DNA of 61,297 bases, from assembly GCF_004521965.1 (NCBI RefSeq), contig NZ_SDGK01000065.1, positions 1-61,297 of the forward strand, given 5' to 3'. Origin of the DNA: Weissella cibaria (GTDB lineage: Bacteria; Bacillota; Bacilli; Lactobacillales; Lactobacillaceae). Of this stretch, positions 1 through 8,982 are shown one piece after another. The translations under genes and the position numbers were made by a program. Each line of letters begins with the position of its first letter. Position 1 is the first letter of the stretch. The notes below the pieces were generated by a model that searched no databases, was not told the origin of the DNA, and saw only the letters and a program-made list of their open reading frames with translations.

Positions 1-52
1 TTATGAGTCAGTTTTTATTTAGCTTAGTGTTGCACTTGAATTGTAAATTCAA

Positions 53-784
53 GTGAGTAGAAATTCGGATATTATTCGGGATAGTCGTGGCTTTTTAGCG
101 ATTAAGCGGGTGTTGCTGGTTGCCATAATTGCGGTTGTTGGGGATCTTTTCTTTACTTTGGTTGGGAATGTCCTAAATTTTAAATTTGGTGAGGAGCGCG
201 TTATCGGTTTACTTTTTGCGTTGATTGCCAGTGTGTTTAGTTTAGTGATGCTGGGCATGCTTTATCAGATAGTGGTCTTTAACCGGGCCGATAGAAAGGT
301 TTTTGATTATTTTAAAAATGCGCGTTTTTCGTGGCTATTGATTAAAATCAGTCTGTTGGAAACAATTTTCATGTTCTTATGGGGCATATTGTTTGTGATT
401 CCTGGTATCGTGAAGTCATACGCCTATATGCAGGCAATTCCTAAAGCCGTTGATGATTTTGAGAATGGGCGGCCGTTACAAGGTGCGGTGGCGTACGTCG
501 GTTGGTCTGATGATCAAATGAAGGGGTATAAGGGACAACTTTTCATGCTAACATTGCCATGGTACATGATCATGTTTGCTTTAGTCATTGGGATTTATCT
601 GGTGTATGTTTTTGTGGCGCATCAATCAATTGGTGTTTTCTTTACAAACAACACCGTCATCTCGACGTATGGGTCAACGTTAATGACGATCGTACCGTCA
701 TTGATTGCGATGCCAACGATTTTTGTTCGTCAGACTGTCTTTTCGCGTGACTTTATTCGTGAACAAGATGCGCCAGTAAAGTAG
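53..784 (+). CDS. DUF975 family integral membrane protein
   Basis: The predicted protein has 243 residues and begins with GTG. It contains about five or six hydrophobic segments. The stretch LWGILFVIPGIVKSYAYMQA, around residues 109-128, is the hallmark of the DUF975 family, and it is followed by the family-typical pattern in which an Asp/Met-rich turn leads into GYK and another membrane segment. The biochemical role of DUF975 proteins is not established. The next gene, also a membrane protein, starts only 8 bases downstream, so the two are probably co-transcribed. The upstream region is cut by the window edge, so the true start could be a little different. Confidence 0.75.
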   Translation: MSRNSDIIRDSRGFLAIKRVLLVAIIAVVGDLFFTLVGNVLNFKFGEERVIGLLFALIASVFSLVMLGMLYQIVVFNRADRKVFDYFKNARFSWLLIKISLLETIFMFLWGILFVIPGIVKSYAYMQAIPKAVDDFENGRPLQGAVAYVGWSDDQMKGYKGQLFMLTLPWYMIMFALVIGIYLVYVFVAHQSIGVFFTNNTVISTYGSTLMTIVPSLIAMPTIFVRQTVFSRDFIREQDAPVK

Positions 785-792
785 GCTTTGTT

Positions 793-1554
793 ATGACTAA
801 AAATGAAAAAAGAGCGCTGATTACAGTACTCGGTTTGTTACTCGGTTACTTTGTTTTAGAGCATGGTATGATGCTGTTTCATGTTCCCAATCTTATTGAC
901 GCGATTGCGACGATTGCTTATGCCATCTTGACGTTGCTCATTGTCGTGCGCATTATGCGCCAATTGTTGCAACATGATATCGGTCTAAAATTTACGAAGT
1001 TTGCTACTTGGGTGCCAGTGGTTTGCTATGTGATTATCGTTGCACTAAGGTTAGTTTTTGGTGCAGTTAACATCGTGCATTATCACTTTGAACAAGCAGC
1101 CTCGCTGACATTGCGAGCACTTGAAGCTGGTATTCTTGAAGAAGCAATTTTACGAGCCGGCATTTTCTATATTCTGCTACGTGTCTTACAAAAGCGACGG
1201 AATGCACCGCTTCAGGCAGCAATTTATTCATCTGTCTTTTTTGGTTTATTACATTTAACAAATATGGCCTCTGACCAAGATTTAACGTCCACGCTGTCAC
1301 AGGTATTGTTTGCAACGTGGGTTGGTCTAATTTTTACGGCAATTTACGCACGAACATGTTCAATTTTATACGGGATTATCTTGCACTTTGTGATCGACTT
1401 CAATAGCATGGCCCGGATGGGGACGACTGTGATGTCAGTTCCAGTTGAAGCAGTGGCCGCGCAAGGGGTTGTTTTAATGATCGTACTGATCATCATGATA
1501 TTTGGTGTTTTTCCAAACAGCAAAGTGGCACGTAATAGTAAGCTATTAGGTTAA
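793..1554 (+). CDS. CPBP family intramembrane metalloprotease
   Basis: The 253-residue polytopic membrane protein carries the three signatures of CPBP (Abi/CAAX-like) proteases: EE at residues 116-117 with R121 (EExxxR), H154 in FGLLHL and H198 in ILHFVIDF. Members of this family act as prenyl-protein or membrane proteases and in LAB are often linked to bacteriocin immunity. No bacteriocin gene is visible next to it, so the substrate is unknown. It follows the DUF975 gene after 8 bases and probably shares its transcript. Confidence 0.85.
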   Translation: MTKNEKRALITVLGLLLGYFVLEHGMMLFHVPNLIDAIATIAYAILTLLIVVRIMRQLLQHDIGLKFTKFATWVPVVCYVIIVALRLVFGAVNIVHYHFEQAASLTLRALEAGILEEAILRAGIFYILLRVLQKRRNAPLQAAIYSSVFFGLLHLTNMASDQDLTSTLSQVLFATWVGLIFTAIYARTCSILYGIILHFVIDFNSMARMGTTVMSVPVEAVAAQGVVLMIVLIIMIFGVFPNSKVARNSKLLG

Positions 1555-1581
1555 TGATTTTAAAAAAATCGATAAAAATCC

Positions 1582-1610
1582 TTTACAAACGGGAAGTGAA
1601 TTGCTATTAT
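1582..1610 (+). promoter_or_regulatory. Promoter of the tRNA-Arg gene
   Basis: A TTTACA -35 box (1582-1587) and a TATTAT -10 box (1605-1610) are separated by exactly 17 bases, about 35 bases upstream of the tRNA. The match to the vegetative sigma consensus is good. Confidence 0.75.
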
Positions 1611-1645
1611 TAATTATGTTGTTGAGGCAACAAAGTAAATATTTT

Positions 1646-1718
1646 GGGCTTATATGCTAATTGGATAAACACCCCGGCTACGAACCGGGTATTGCAGGTT
1701 CGAGTCCTGCTAGGCCCA
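1646..1718 (+). tRNA. tRNA-Arg (anticodon ACG)
   Basis: A complete cloverleaf can be folded by hand. The acceptor stem pairs GGGCTTA with TAGGCCC (one G-U pair). The anticodon stem is CCCGG/CCGGG around the loop CTACGAA, giving anticodon ACG. The T stem is GCAGG/CCTGC with loop TTCGAGT. The D stem has one A-C mismatch (position 12-23). The discriminator base is A and no CCA is encoded, so CCA must be added after transcription. ACG is normally deaminated to ICG by TadA, which is encoded at 30.1 kb. Confidence 0.95.
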
Positions 1719-1726
1719 TCGATTGG

Positions 1727-1758
1727 AAAAACCATCAAGATATTTCTTGGTGGTTTTT
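1727..1758 (+). terminator. Intrinsic terminator after tRNA-Arg
   Basis: A stem formed by AAAAACCATCAAG and CTTGGTGGTTTTT with a six-base loop ends in a T-run directly after the tRNA. Confidence 0.85.
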
Positions 1759-1904
1759 CTGTCGTGCTTTCACCAATAAATACGTGTCGAATCGATATAA
1801 TTATTTGTTACAGTATGGGTATGCGGAAATCTGTGAAAAATTTTGTTTAGAAACTGTGAGTAATGGTAAACTTACAGAAAGTGTGCGGAAACCACGACAA
1901 ATTA

Positions 1905-1953
1905 TTGGCATTGCAAAGCAGTGCGTTTTATAATAATGTCAACATTGGTCAAG
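1905..1953 (+). promoter_or_regulatory. ctsR promoter overlapped by a CtsR-type operator
   Basis: A TTGGCA box (1905-1910), an 18-base spacer and a perfect TATAAT (1929-1934) form a strong promoter. Just downstream, at 1937-1953, two GTCAA half sites lie in direct orientation with five bases between them, the spacing of the known CtsR heptad repeat. The site covers the expected transcription start, which fits classical autorepression of the ctsR-clpC operon. Confidence 0.75.
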
Positions 1954-1964
1954 GGGGCACGCGC

Positions 1965-2441
1965 ATGGCTGATCGAAACATGTCAGATGCTATCGAGACG
2001 TATCTGAAACAGATTTTGCGGCAAACAGAGAAAATTGAAATTCGTCGATCTGAACTCGCGCAACGTTTCGATGTCGTGCCGTCGCAGATCAATTATGTCA
2101 TTAAGACACGTTTTACGATTCAAAACGGCTATTTAGTGGAGTCAAAACGTGGTGGCGGTGGATTTATTCGAATTGCCCAAATCCCGCTACGGACTGACCC
2201 ACGTTTTATAGAAGAATTGATTCAAAGTCTCTCAGAGGTAGTGAGCGTACGCGAAGCAACCGACATCATCGAAAGCTTATACCGGGATGAACTATTAACT
2301 GAACGGGAAGGTAAGATTGTATTAACGATGTTATCGAAGGAAGCATTAGCGGTAGGGGATGCCCGGATGGCCGGACTGCTGCGCGGACAATTGCTGCGTC
2401 AATTATTAAACCGATTGCGGTTTGAAAGTGAGCGTAAATAA
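1965..2441 (+). CDS. ctsR: CtsR, class III heat-shock repressor
   Basis: This 158-residue winged-helix repressor controls clp and other stress genes in Firmicutes. The N-terminal half shows the DNA-binding region with the conserved glycine-rich wing (KRGGGGFIRI), and the C-terminal half is the helical dimerisation domain. The ATG at 1965 was chosen because AAGGGGG lies 8 bases upstream and the protein then begins like other CtsR proteins; longer in-frame extensions would run through the operator and promoter. clpC starts two bases after the stop. The mcsA and mcsB genes found here in Bacillus are absent, as is usual in Lactobacillales. Confidence 0.95.
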   Translation: MADRNMSDAIETYLKQILRQTEKIEIRRSELAQRFDVVPSQINYVIKTRFTIQNGYLVESKRGGGGFIRIAQIPLRTDPRFIEELIQSLSEVVSVREATDIIESLYRDELLTEREGKIVLTMLSKEALAVGDARMAGLLRGQLLRQLLNRLRFESERK

Positions 2442-2443
2442 TT

Positions 2444-4942
2444 ATGGATAATCAATACACACCTAGTGCAAAGAACGTTTTGGTTTTGGCACAAGAACAA
2501 GCGAAGTATTTTAAGCACCAAGCCGTTGGGACAGAGCACCTACTTTTGGCCCTAGCGATTGAAAAAGAGGGTATTGCCAGTAAGGTAATGCAACAATTTA
2601 ATATTTCTGATGATGATATTCGTGAGGAAATTGAGCGCTTTACGGGTTACGGTACGCTATCACGCGCTGAAAAGGAAGCTTACTTGCCATACTCACCAAA
2701 GGCTGGTGAAGTGTTGCAATTAGCCGGTGAAGAAGCGCGTAACACACAACAAGGTCGTGTTGGCACGGAGCACATGTTGTTGGCATTGTTGGCCGATGAC
2801 TCAATCTTGTCATCACGTATCTTGATTGCATTGGATGTTAACCCGGGTGAAATGCGTCGTGTCATTTTGCGCAAGTTGGGTATTAATGATACAGCACGTA
2901 AGAAGGATGCCCGGGGTAGCCGTCGTGGTAACCAACAAGGTCAACAAGAAGGTACGCCAACGTTGGATTCATTGGCCCGTGATTTGACACAACAAGCCCG
3001 TGATCACCATATGGACCCGGTTATTGGACGTTCTGCTGAAGTGAAGCGTGTTATTCAAATCTTGTCACGTCGCACAAAGAACAACCCAGTGTTGATTGGT
3101 GAACCTGGTGTTGGTAAGACGGCGATTGCTGAAGGATTGGCCCAAAAGATTGTCGCTGGTGAAGTGCCAGCCGATATGGCGAAGAAGCGTTTGATGATGC
3201 TGGATATGGGATCATTAGTCGCTGGCACAAAGTATCGTGGTGAGTTTGAGGATCGCTTGAAGAAGGTTATCGACGAAATCCAACGCGATGGCAATGTTAT
3301 TTTGTTCATTGATGAGTTGCACACATTGATTGGTGCTGGTGGTGCTGAAGGGGCGATTGATGCGTCAAACATCTTGAAGCCAGCCTTGGCACGTGGTGAA
3401 TTGCAAACGATTGGTGCGACAACTTTGGATGAGTACCAAAAGTACATTGAAGCCGATGCTGCTTTGGAACGTCGTTTTGCCCAAGTACAAGTGGACGAAC
3501 CATCTGAAGCTGACGCAATCGAAATCCTGAAGGGCTTGAAAAGTCGTTACGAGCAACACCACCAAGTGGCAATCTCCGATGACGCAGTAGTTGATGCTGT
3601 TAAGTTGTCAGTCCGTTACGTGACGGATCGCTTCTTGCCTGACAAGGCCATCGACATCATGGACGAAGCAGCCGCCAAGGTGCGTATTGACCGTTCTGGT
3701 CACAAGACGCCGTTGGCTAAGCTTGAGGGAAAGTTGCAAACTACCCGCGTTGAAAAGGATGCCGCTATCGAAGCACTTGATTTCGAATTAGCAGCCCAAT
3801 TGCGTAAGAAGGAGATGACCCAAAAGAAGAAGGTTGATAAGTACATCGCGGACCGTGATGCTGAACAACCTGAAGGGTCGGCCAGTTATGACCTTGAAGT
3901 CACGACACACGATATTGCGGAGGTTGTTTCAGAGCAAACTGGTGTTCCACTAACGCAAATGGAAAAGTCAGAACAAGAGCGTTTGTTGAACTTGGAGAAG
4001 GTTTTGCACAACCGTGTTGTTGGGCAAGACGAAGCGGTATCAGCAATCGCCCGTTCAATTCGTCGTGCGCGTTCAGGTTTGAAGGATCCACAACGACCAA
4101 TTGGAACATTTATGTTCTTGGGACCTACGGGTACTGGTAAGACTGAGTTAGCCAAGGCTTTGGCTGAAGCGATGTTTGGTTCAGAAGACAACATGATTCG
4201 TGTTGATATGTCTGAATACCGTGAAGCATACTCAGCTAGCCGTTTGGTCGGTTCAGCACCTGGTTACGTTGGTTACGAAGAAGGTGGCCAATTGACTGAA
4301 AAGGTCCGTCGTAACCCATACTCAGTTGTACTATTGGATGAAGCTGAAAAGGCACACCCTGATATCTACAACTTGATGTTGCAAGTCTTTGACGATGGTT
4401 ACTTGACGGATGCCAAGGGACGTAAGGTTGATTTCCGTAACACGATTATCATCATGACGTCTAACTTGGGGGCAACCCGTGTTCGTGATGAAAAGTCAGT
4501 CGGCTTTGGTGCCGTTGATAAGTCAAAGGATTACGATGCTATGAATGAGACGGTTCGCAAGACATTGCGTGAGACGTTCCGTCCGGAATTCATTAACCGT
4601 ATTGATGAAATTGTGGTATTTCGCTCATTGACGAAGCCAGAACTTCACCAAATCGTGAAGTTGATGGCCAAGTCAGTCTTGAAGCGCATCGCTGATCAAG
4701 GCTTCGACGTGAAGATTACACCAGCGGCCATTGATGTGGTTGCCGAGGCAGGCTTCGATCCAGAGTATGGCGCACGCCCAATCCGTCGTGCGTTGCAAAC
4801 GAAGGTTGAAGATCGTTTATCTGAAGAGTTGTTGGCCGGTAAGGTGACGACGAATGATGTTGTCACGATTGGTGCTAAGAGTGGCGAAATCACGATTAAT
4901 GTGAAGCCAAAGACGGACAGTCAAGAAGCGGTCACGGAATAA
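2444..4942 (+). CDS. clpC: ClpC, Hsp100 ATPase subunit of the Clp protease
   Basis: The 832-residue protein is a full-length class I Clp ATPase. It starts with the double Clp N domain (residues 1-150), followed by the first AAA module with Walker A GEPGVGKT near residue 218, a linker with a UVR-like coiled segment near 440-480, and the second AAA module with Walker A GPTGTGKT near residue 560. It unfolds substrates for ClpP in the cytoplasm. It is translationally linked to ctsR, so CtsR controls it by feedback. The rpoB promoters follow directly downstream; no strong terminator separates them. Confidence 0.97.
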   Translation: MDNQYTPSAKNVLVLAQEQAKYFKHQAVGTEHLLLALAIEKEGIASKVMQQFNISDDDIREEIERFTGYGTLSRAEKEAYLPYSPKAGEVLQLAGEEARNTQQGRVGTEHMLLALLADDSILSSRILIALDVNPGEMRRVILRKLGINDTARKKDARGSRRGNQQGQQEGTPTLDSLARDLTQQARDHHMDPVIGRSAEVKRVIQILSRRTKNNPVLIGEPGVGKTAIAEGLAQKIVAGEVPADMAKKRLMMLDMGSLVAGTKYRGEFEDRLKKVIDEIQRDGNVILFIDELHTLIGAGGAEGAIDASNILKPALARGELQTIGATTLDEYQKYIEADAALERRFAQVQVDEPSEADAIEILKGLKSRYEQHHQVAISDDAVVDAVKLSVRYVTDRFLPDKAIDIMDEAAAKVRIDRSGHKTPLAKLEGKLQTTRVEKDAAIEALDFELAAQLRKKEMTQKKKVDKYIADRDAEQPEGSASYDLEVTTHDIAEVVSEQTGVPLTQMEKSEQERLLNLEKVLHNRVVGQDEAVSAIARSIRRARSGLKDPQRPIGTFMFLGPTGTGKTELAKALAEAMFGSEDNMIRVDMSEYREAYSASRLVGSAPGYVGYEEGGQLTEKVRRNPYSVVLLDEAEKAHPDIYNLMLQVFDDGYLTDAKGRKVDFRNTIIIMTSNLGATRVRDEKSVGFGAVDKSKDYDAMNETVRKTLRETFRPEFINRIDEIVVFRSLTKPELHQIVKLMAKSVLKRIADQGFDVKITPAAIDVVAEAGFDPEYGARPIRRALQTKVEDRLSEELLAGKVTTNDVVTIGAKSGEITINVKPKTDSQEAVTE

Positions 4943-4967
4943 ACACAACAAATTGAAAAAGCAAGTA

Positions 4968-5015
4968 TTGACAAAGGTTTAAAATCTTGATATTACTTAC
5001 TTTTTCTGGTACACT
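4968..5015 (+). promoter_or_regulatory. Tandem promoters of rpoB-rpoC
   Basis: Two overlapping promoters are visible. The first is TTGACA (4968-4973), 17 bases, TATTAC (4991-4996). The second is TTGATA (4987-4992), 17 bases, TACACT (5010-5015), with a TGG extension just before the -10 box. Both would give a leader that contains the folded element at 5036-5125. Confidence 0.7.
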
Positions 5016-5035
5016 ATAAGGTAGTTTAATTGTGC

Positions 5036-5126
5036 ATAGACAACGGCAGACAGGAAATATTGTCCCTGAATGCCTTTATAGCAAGGGCAGTGGTGTTTTC
5101 ACTAATGGAAATGCCGTTGTCTTTTT
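5036..5126 (+). ncRNA. Lacto-rpoB leader RNA motif
   Basis: A long-range 11-base-pair stem pairs AGACAACGGCA (5038-5048) with TGCCGTTGTCT (5112-5122). It encloses about 63 bases with smaller hairpins and runs into a T-run, so it could act as an attenuator. The position in the 5' leader of rpoB in a lactic acid bacterium matches the published Lacto-rpoB motif, whose function is unproven. The family assignment rests on position, host and architecture; a covariance-model search was not possible. Confidence 0.7.
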
Positions 5127-5218
5127 TGCACTCAAAAACCGGTAAAAAGCAGATATTGTAATCAAACTGTAAAGAAACTGGTGTGCGCAGTTGGCCAAAT
5201 CAAAGCGAGGTGGAAAAC

Positions 5219-8200
5219 TTGGTAGGAACGCTTGTAAAGTACGGTAAGCACCGTGTTCGTCGTAGTTACGCACGAATCAAGGAAGTCCTTGATTTGCCTA
5301 ACTTGATTGAGATCCAAACGGACTCATACAACTGGTTCTTGGATGAAGGATTGCGCGAAATGTTTACGGACATTTTGCCAATCGAGGACTTCCAAGGTAA
5401 GTTGTCATTGGAATTTGTGGACTATAAGCTCATGGAGCCTAAGTACACAGTAGAAGAAGCACGTAACCACGATGCTAATTACTCAGCACCATTGCACGTA
5501 ACGTTGCGCTTGACGAACCAAGAAACTGGTGAAATCAAGTCACAAGATGTGTTCTTTGGTGATTTCCCATTGATGACGCCATCAGGTACGTTCATCATTA
5601 ACGGAGCTGAGCGTGTTATCGTCTCACAACTTGTCCGCTCTCCTGGTGTGTATTACAACGAGGAATTGGATAAGAATGGTCGTCCTAACTACGGAACGAC
5701 TTTCATCCCAAGCCGTGGTGCTTGGTTGGAATATGAAACAGATGCCAAGGGATTGAGCTACGTACGTATTGATCGTACGCGTAAGTTGCCAATCACTGAA
5801 TTGGTTCGTGCCCTGGGTTACGGATCTGACTCAGAGATTTTGCAAATTTTGGGTGACCAATATGATTCAATCTCATTGACGTTGGATAAGGATGTTCACA
5901 AGGATATCAACGACTCTCGTGTCGAAGAAGGATTGAAGGACATCTACGAGCGTCTGCGTCCAGGTGAGCCAAAGACGGCTGATTCATCACGTGCGTTGTT
6001 GACAGCTCGCTTCTTTGACCCAAAGCGTTACGATTTAGCACCAGTTGGTCGTTACAAGATCAACAAGAAGTTGTCATTGAAGACACGTTTGATGGGCTTG
6101 ACGTTGGGTGAAACGTTGGCTGACCCTGAAACTGGTGAAGTTATCACCGAAAAGGGTACGCTAATCGACAAGAAGGTTATGGCCGACTTGGTCCCTTATC
6201 TAGATCGTGACGATTTCAAGACGACGACATTTACGCCTTCAGATGAAGGTGTTGTGACGACGCCTATGACGTTGCAAACAATCTTGGTTGAAAACCCAGA
6301 GGATCCAGAAAAGACTTTACCAGTGATCGGTAACGGTCAATTTGACGAGTCAATTCGTACGATCCAACCAGCAGACATCATCGCTGGTATGAACTACTTC
6401 TTGAACTTGCCATTGGGCATCGGCGCAACGGACGACATTGACCACTTGGGTAACCGTCGTATCCGTCGTGTGGGTGAATTGTTGCAAAACACATTCCGTA
6501 TCGGTTTAAGTCGCATGGAGCGTGTGGTTCGTGAACGTATGTCTATCCAAGACCCAGATACGGTTACACCACAACAATTGATTAACATCCGCCCAGTTGT
6601 GGCAGCGGTTAAGGAGTTCTTCGGTTCATCACAATTGTCACAATTCATGGACCAAACTAACCCTCTTGGAGAATTGACGAACAAGCGTCGTCTTTCAGCC
6701 TTGGGACCTGGTGGTTTGACTCGTGACCGTGCCGGTTATGAAGTCCGAGACGTGCACTACACGCACTACGGACGTATGGACCCCATCGAAACGCCTGAAG
6801 GTCCTAACATCGGTTTGATCAACTCATTAGCTACGTACGGTCGTGTTAACCGTTACGGATTCATTGAGACACCATACCGTCGTGTTGACTGGGATACGCA
6901 CAAGGTTACGGACAAGATTGACTACTTGACGGCCGACGAAGAAGATAACTTCATCGTTGCCCAAGGTAACTCAGTTTTGAACGAAGATGGATCATTTGCT
7001 TCTGACGTTGTTTTGGCTCGTAAGGGTGATGAAAACGTTGAAGTTTCTATCGACCAAGTTGACTACATGGACGTTTCACCTAAGCAAATTGTTGCCGTTG
7101 CCACGGCCGCGATTCCTTTCTTGGAAAACGATGACTCAAACCGTGCCTTGATGGGTGCCAACATGCAACGTCAAGCGGTTCCTTTGATTGATCCACACGC
7201 ACCATTGATTGGTACGGGTATCGAATATAAGGCTGCTCACGACGCGGGTGTTGCGATTATCGCAAAGTACCCTGGTACGGTTGAGTATGTTGACGGTCGC
7301 GAAATCCGCATCCGTCGTGAAGATGGTTCACTTGATAAGTACGAATTGATGAAGTTCCGTCGTTCAAACGCTGGTAAGAACTACAACCAACGTCCAATCG
7401 TTAAGGTTGGGGATTCAGTTGATGCCGACGAAGTTTTGGCCGATGGCCCATCAATGGAGCAAGGTGAGTTGGCTTTGGGACAAAACCCATTGATCGCCTT
7501 CATGACTTGGCAAGGATATAACTTCGAAGATGCCATTATCATCAACGAACGTTTGATCCGCGATGATGTTTACACGTCAATTCACATTGAAGAATACGAA
7601 TCAGAGGCGCGTGATACGAAGCTTGGCCCTGAAGAGTTCACTCGCGAAATCCCTAACACAGGTGAAGAGCAATTGAAGAACTTGGACGAGCGCGGTATTA
7701 TCCGTATCGGTGCTGAAGTTGAAGACGGTGATCTTTTGGTTGGTAAGGTTACGCCTAAGGGTGTTACTGAACTATCAGCCGAAGAGCGTTTGTTGCACGC
7801 CATCTTCGGTGAGAAGGCTCGTGAAGTCCGTGACACGTCATTGCGTGTTCCTCACGGTGGAGGCGGAGTCGTTCAAGACGTTCGTATCTTTACTCGTGAA
7901 AACGGTGACGAGTTGGCACCTGGTGTTAACATGATGGTTCGTGTCTACATTGCCCAACGTCGTAAGATTCAAGTTGGTGACAAGATGGCCGGACGTCACG
8001 GTAACAAGGGTACGGTTTCTGTTATCGTTCCTTCAGAAGACATGCCATTCATGCCTGATGGAACACCTATCGACATTATGTTGTCACCAATGGGTGTGCC
8101 TTCACGTATGAACATCGGACAAGTGCTTGAATTGCACTTGGGTATGGCTGCCCGTGAATTGGGTATCCACATCGCTTCTCCTGTCTTCGACGGTGCCCGT

Positions 8201-8824
8201 GACTCAGATATCTGGGACGCAATTAAGGAAGCTGGTTTGCCAGCCGACGGTAAGACGATCTTGTACGATGGACGTACTGGTGAAGCCTTCGACAAGCGTG
8301 TCTCAGTTGGTATCATGCACTATATGAAGTTGGCCCACATGGTCGACGACAAGATGCACGCCCGTTCAATCGGACCTTACTCACTTGTTACGCAACAACC
8401 ACTTGGTGGTAAGGCGCAATTTGGTGGACAGCGTTTTGGTGAAATGGAAGTTTGGGCCCTTGAGGCCTACGGTGCTGCCCACACGTTGCAAGAAATCTTG
8501 ACGTACAAGTCAGATGACGTTGTTGGTCGTGTTAAGACTTACGAGGCCATCGTTAAGGGCGAGCAAATTCCTAAGCCAGGTGTTCCGGAGTCATTCCGTG
8601 TCTTGGTTAAGGAACTGCAAGCGCTTGGTTTGGACATGAAGGTCTTGGACGCAGATGATCGTGAGATAGAATTGCGCGACATGGATGAAGACGATTCAAT
8701 TGTTAATATCGAAGCAGCGAACGCAGAAGCACAACGTTTGGCACAAGAATTTGCTGCTGACGGTGCCGAAACAGCTGCTGCACCAAAGATTGATGAAGTC
8801 GTAAACTTGAGTGATGCTGACTAA
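5219..8824 (+). CDS. rpoB: RNA polymerase beta subunit
   Basis: The 1201-residue protein forms, with beta-prime, the catalytic cleft of RNA polymerase. The TTG at 5219 is chosen as start: GCGAGGTGG lies about 6 bases upstream, and the protein then opens with [10 protein letters not shown] as in other Firmicutes; the upstream GTG at 5183 would add 12 unrelated residues. The rifampicin region ([12 protein letters not shown]) is seen near residue 470, and the conserved [12 protein letters not shown] loop lies in the C-terminal half. Bacillus rpoB also begins with TTG. rpoC follows after a structured 158-base gap. Confidence 0.97.
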   Translation: MVGTLVKYGKHRVRRSYARIKEVLDLPNLIEIQTDSYNWFLDEGLREMFTDILPIEDFQGKLSLEFVDYKLMEPKYTVEEARNHDANYSAPLHVTLRLTNQETGEIKSQDVFFGDFPLMTPSGTFIINGAERVIVSQLVRSPGVYYNEELDKNGRPNYGTTFIPSRGAWLEYETDAKGLSYVRIDRTRKLPITELVRALGYGSDSEILQILGDQYDSISLTLDKDVHKDINDSRVEEGLKDIYERLRPGEPKTADSSRALLTARFFDPKRYDLAPVGRYKINKKLSLKTRLMGLTLGETLADPETGEVITEKGTLIDKKVMADLVPYLDRDDFKTTTFTPSDEGVVTTPMTLQTILVENPEDPEKTLPVIGNGQFDESIRTIQPADIIAGMNYFLNLPLGIGATDDIDHLGNRRIRRVGELLQNTFRIGLSRMERVVRERMSIQDPDTVTPQQLINIRPVVAAVKEFFGSSQLSQFMDQTNPLGELTNKRRLSALGPGGLTRDRAGYEVRDVHYTHYGRMDPIETPEGPNIGLINSLATYGRVNRYGFIETPYRRVDWDTHKVTDKIDYLTADEEDNFIVAQGNSVLNEDGSFASDVVLARKGDENVEVSIDQVDYMDVSPKQIVAVATAAIPFLENDDSNRALMGANMQRQAVPLIDPHAPLIGTGIEYKAAHDAGVAIIAKYPGTVEYVDGREIRIRREDGSLDKYELMKFRRSNAGKNYNQRPIVKVGDSVDADEVLADGPSMEQGELALGQNPLIAFMTWQGYNFEDAIIINERLIRDDVYTSIHIEEYESEARDTKLGPEEFTREIPNTGEEQLKNLDERGIIRIGAEVEDGDLLVGKVTPKGVTELSAEERLLHAIFGEKAREVRDTSLRVPHGGGGVVQDVRIFTRENGDELAPGVNMMVRVYIAQRRKIQVGDKMAGRHGNKGTVSVIVPSEDMPFMPDGTPIDIMLSPMGVPSRMNIGQVLELHLGMAARELGIHIASPVFDGARDSDIWDAIKEAGLPADGKTILYDGRTGEAFDKRVSVGIMHYMKLAHMVDDKMHARSIGPYSLVTQQPLGGKAQFGGQRFGEMEVWALEAYGAAHTLQEILTYKSDDVVGRVKTYEAIVKGEQIPKPGVPESFRVLVKELQALGLDMKVLDADDREIELRDMDEDDSIVNIEAANAEAQRLAQEFAADGAETAAAPKIDEVVNLSDAD

Positions 8825-8861
8825 GCGTTAAGCTTGGTCGCCTTATGATAGATTGTTAGCC

Positions 8862-8924
8862 AACCTAGCACCCCGCTAGGTTCGTGCTTACTGGGTTGGA
8901 CAGTGCTCGAACATAGTAAGCACG
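8862..8924 (+). promoter_or_regulatory. Two hairpins in the rpoB-rpoC intercistronic gap
   Basis: AACCTAGC pairs with GCTAGGTT around a five-base loop (8862-8882). Immediately after it, CGTGCTTACT (8883-8892) pairs perfectly with AGTAAGCACG (8915-8924). Neither is followed by a T-run, so they look more like RNA processing or stability elements than terminators. Confidence 0.6.
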
Positions 8925-8982
8925 GACATAGAGAAGTGCTGGATTGGATTGTATATAGGAACCTACGAAAGGGGTCAAACCA

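Noticed and set aside
793-1554. CPBP protease as part of a bacteriocin locus
   Set aside because: No bacteriocin precursor, GG leader peptide or ABC exporter is visible nearby.
1644-1933. Two ORFs of 68 and 90 codons across the tRNA-Arg
   Set aside because: They run through the tRNA and its terminator and have no ribosome binding site.
4886-4967. A terminator between clpC and the rpoB promoters
   Set aside because: No stable stem with a T-run could be found; read-through into the rpoB leader is possible.
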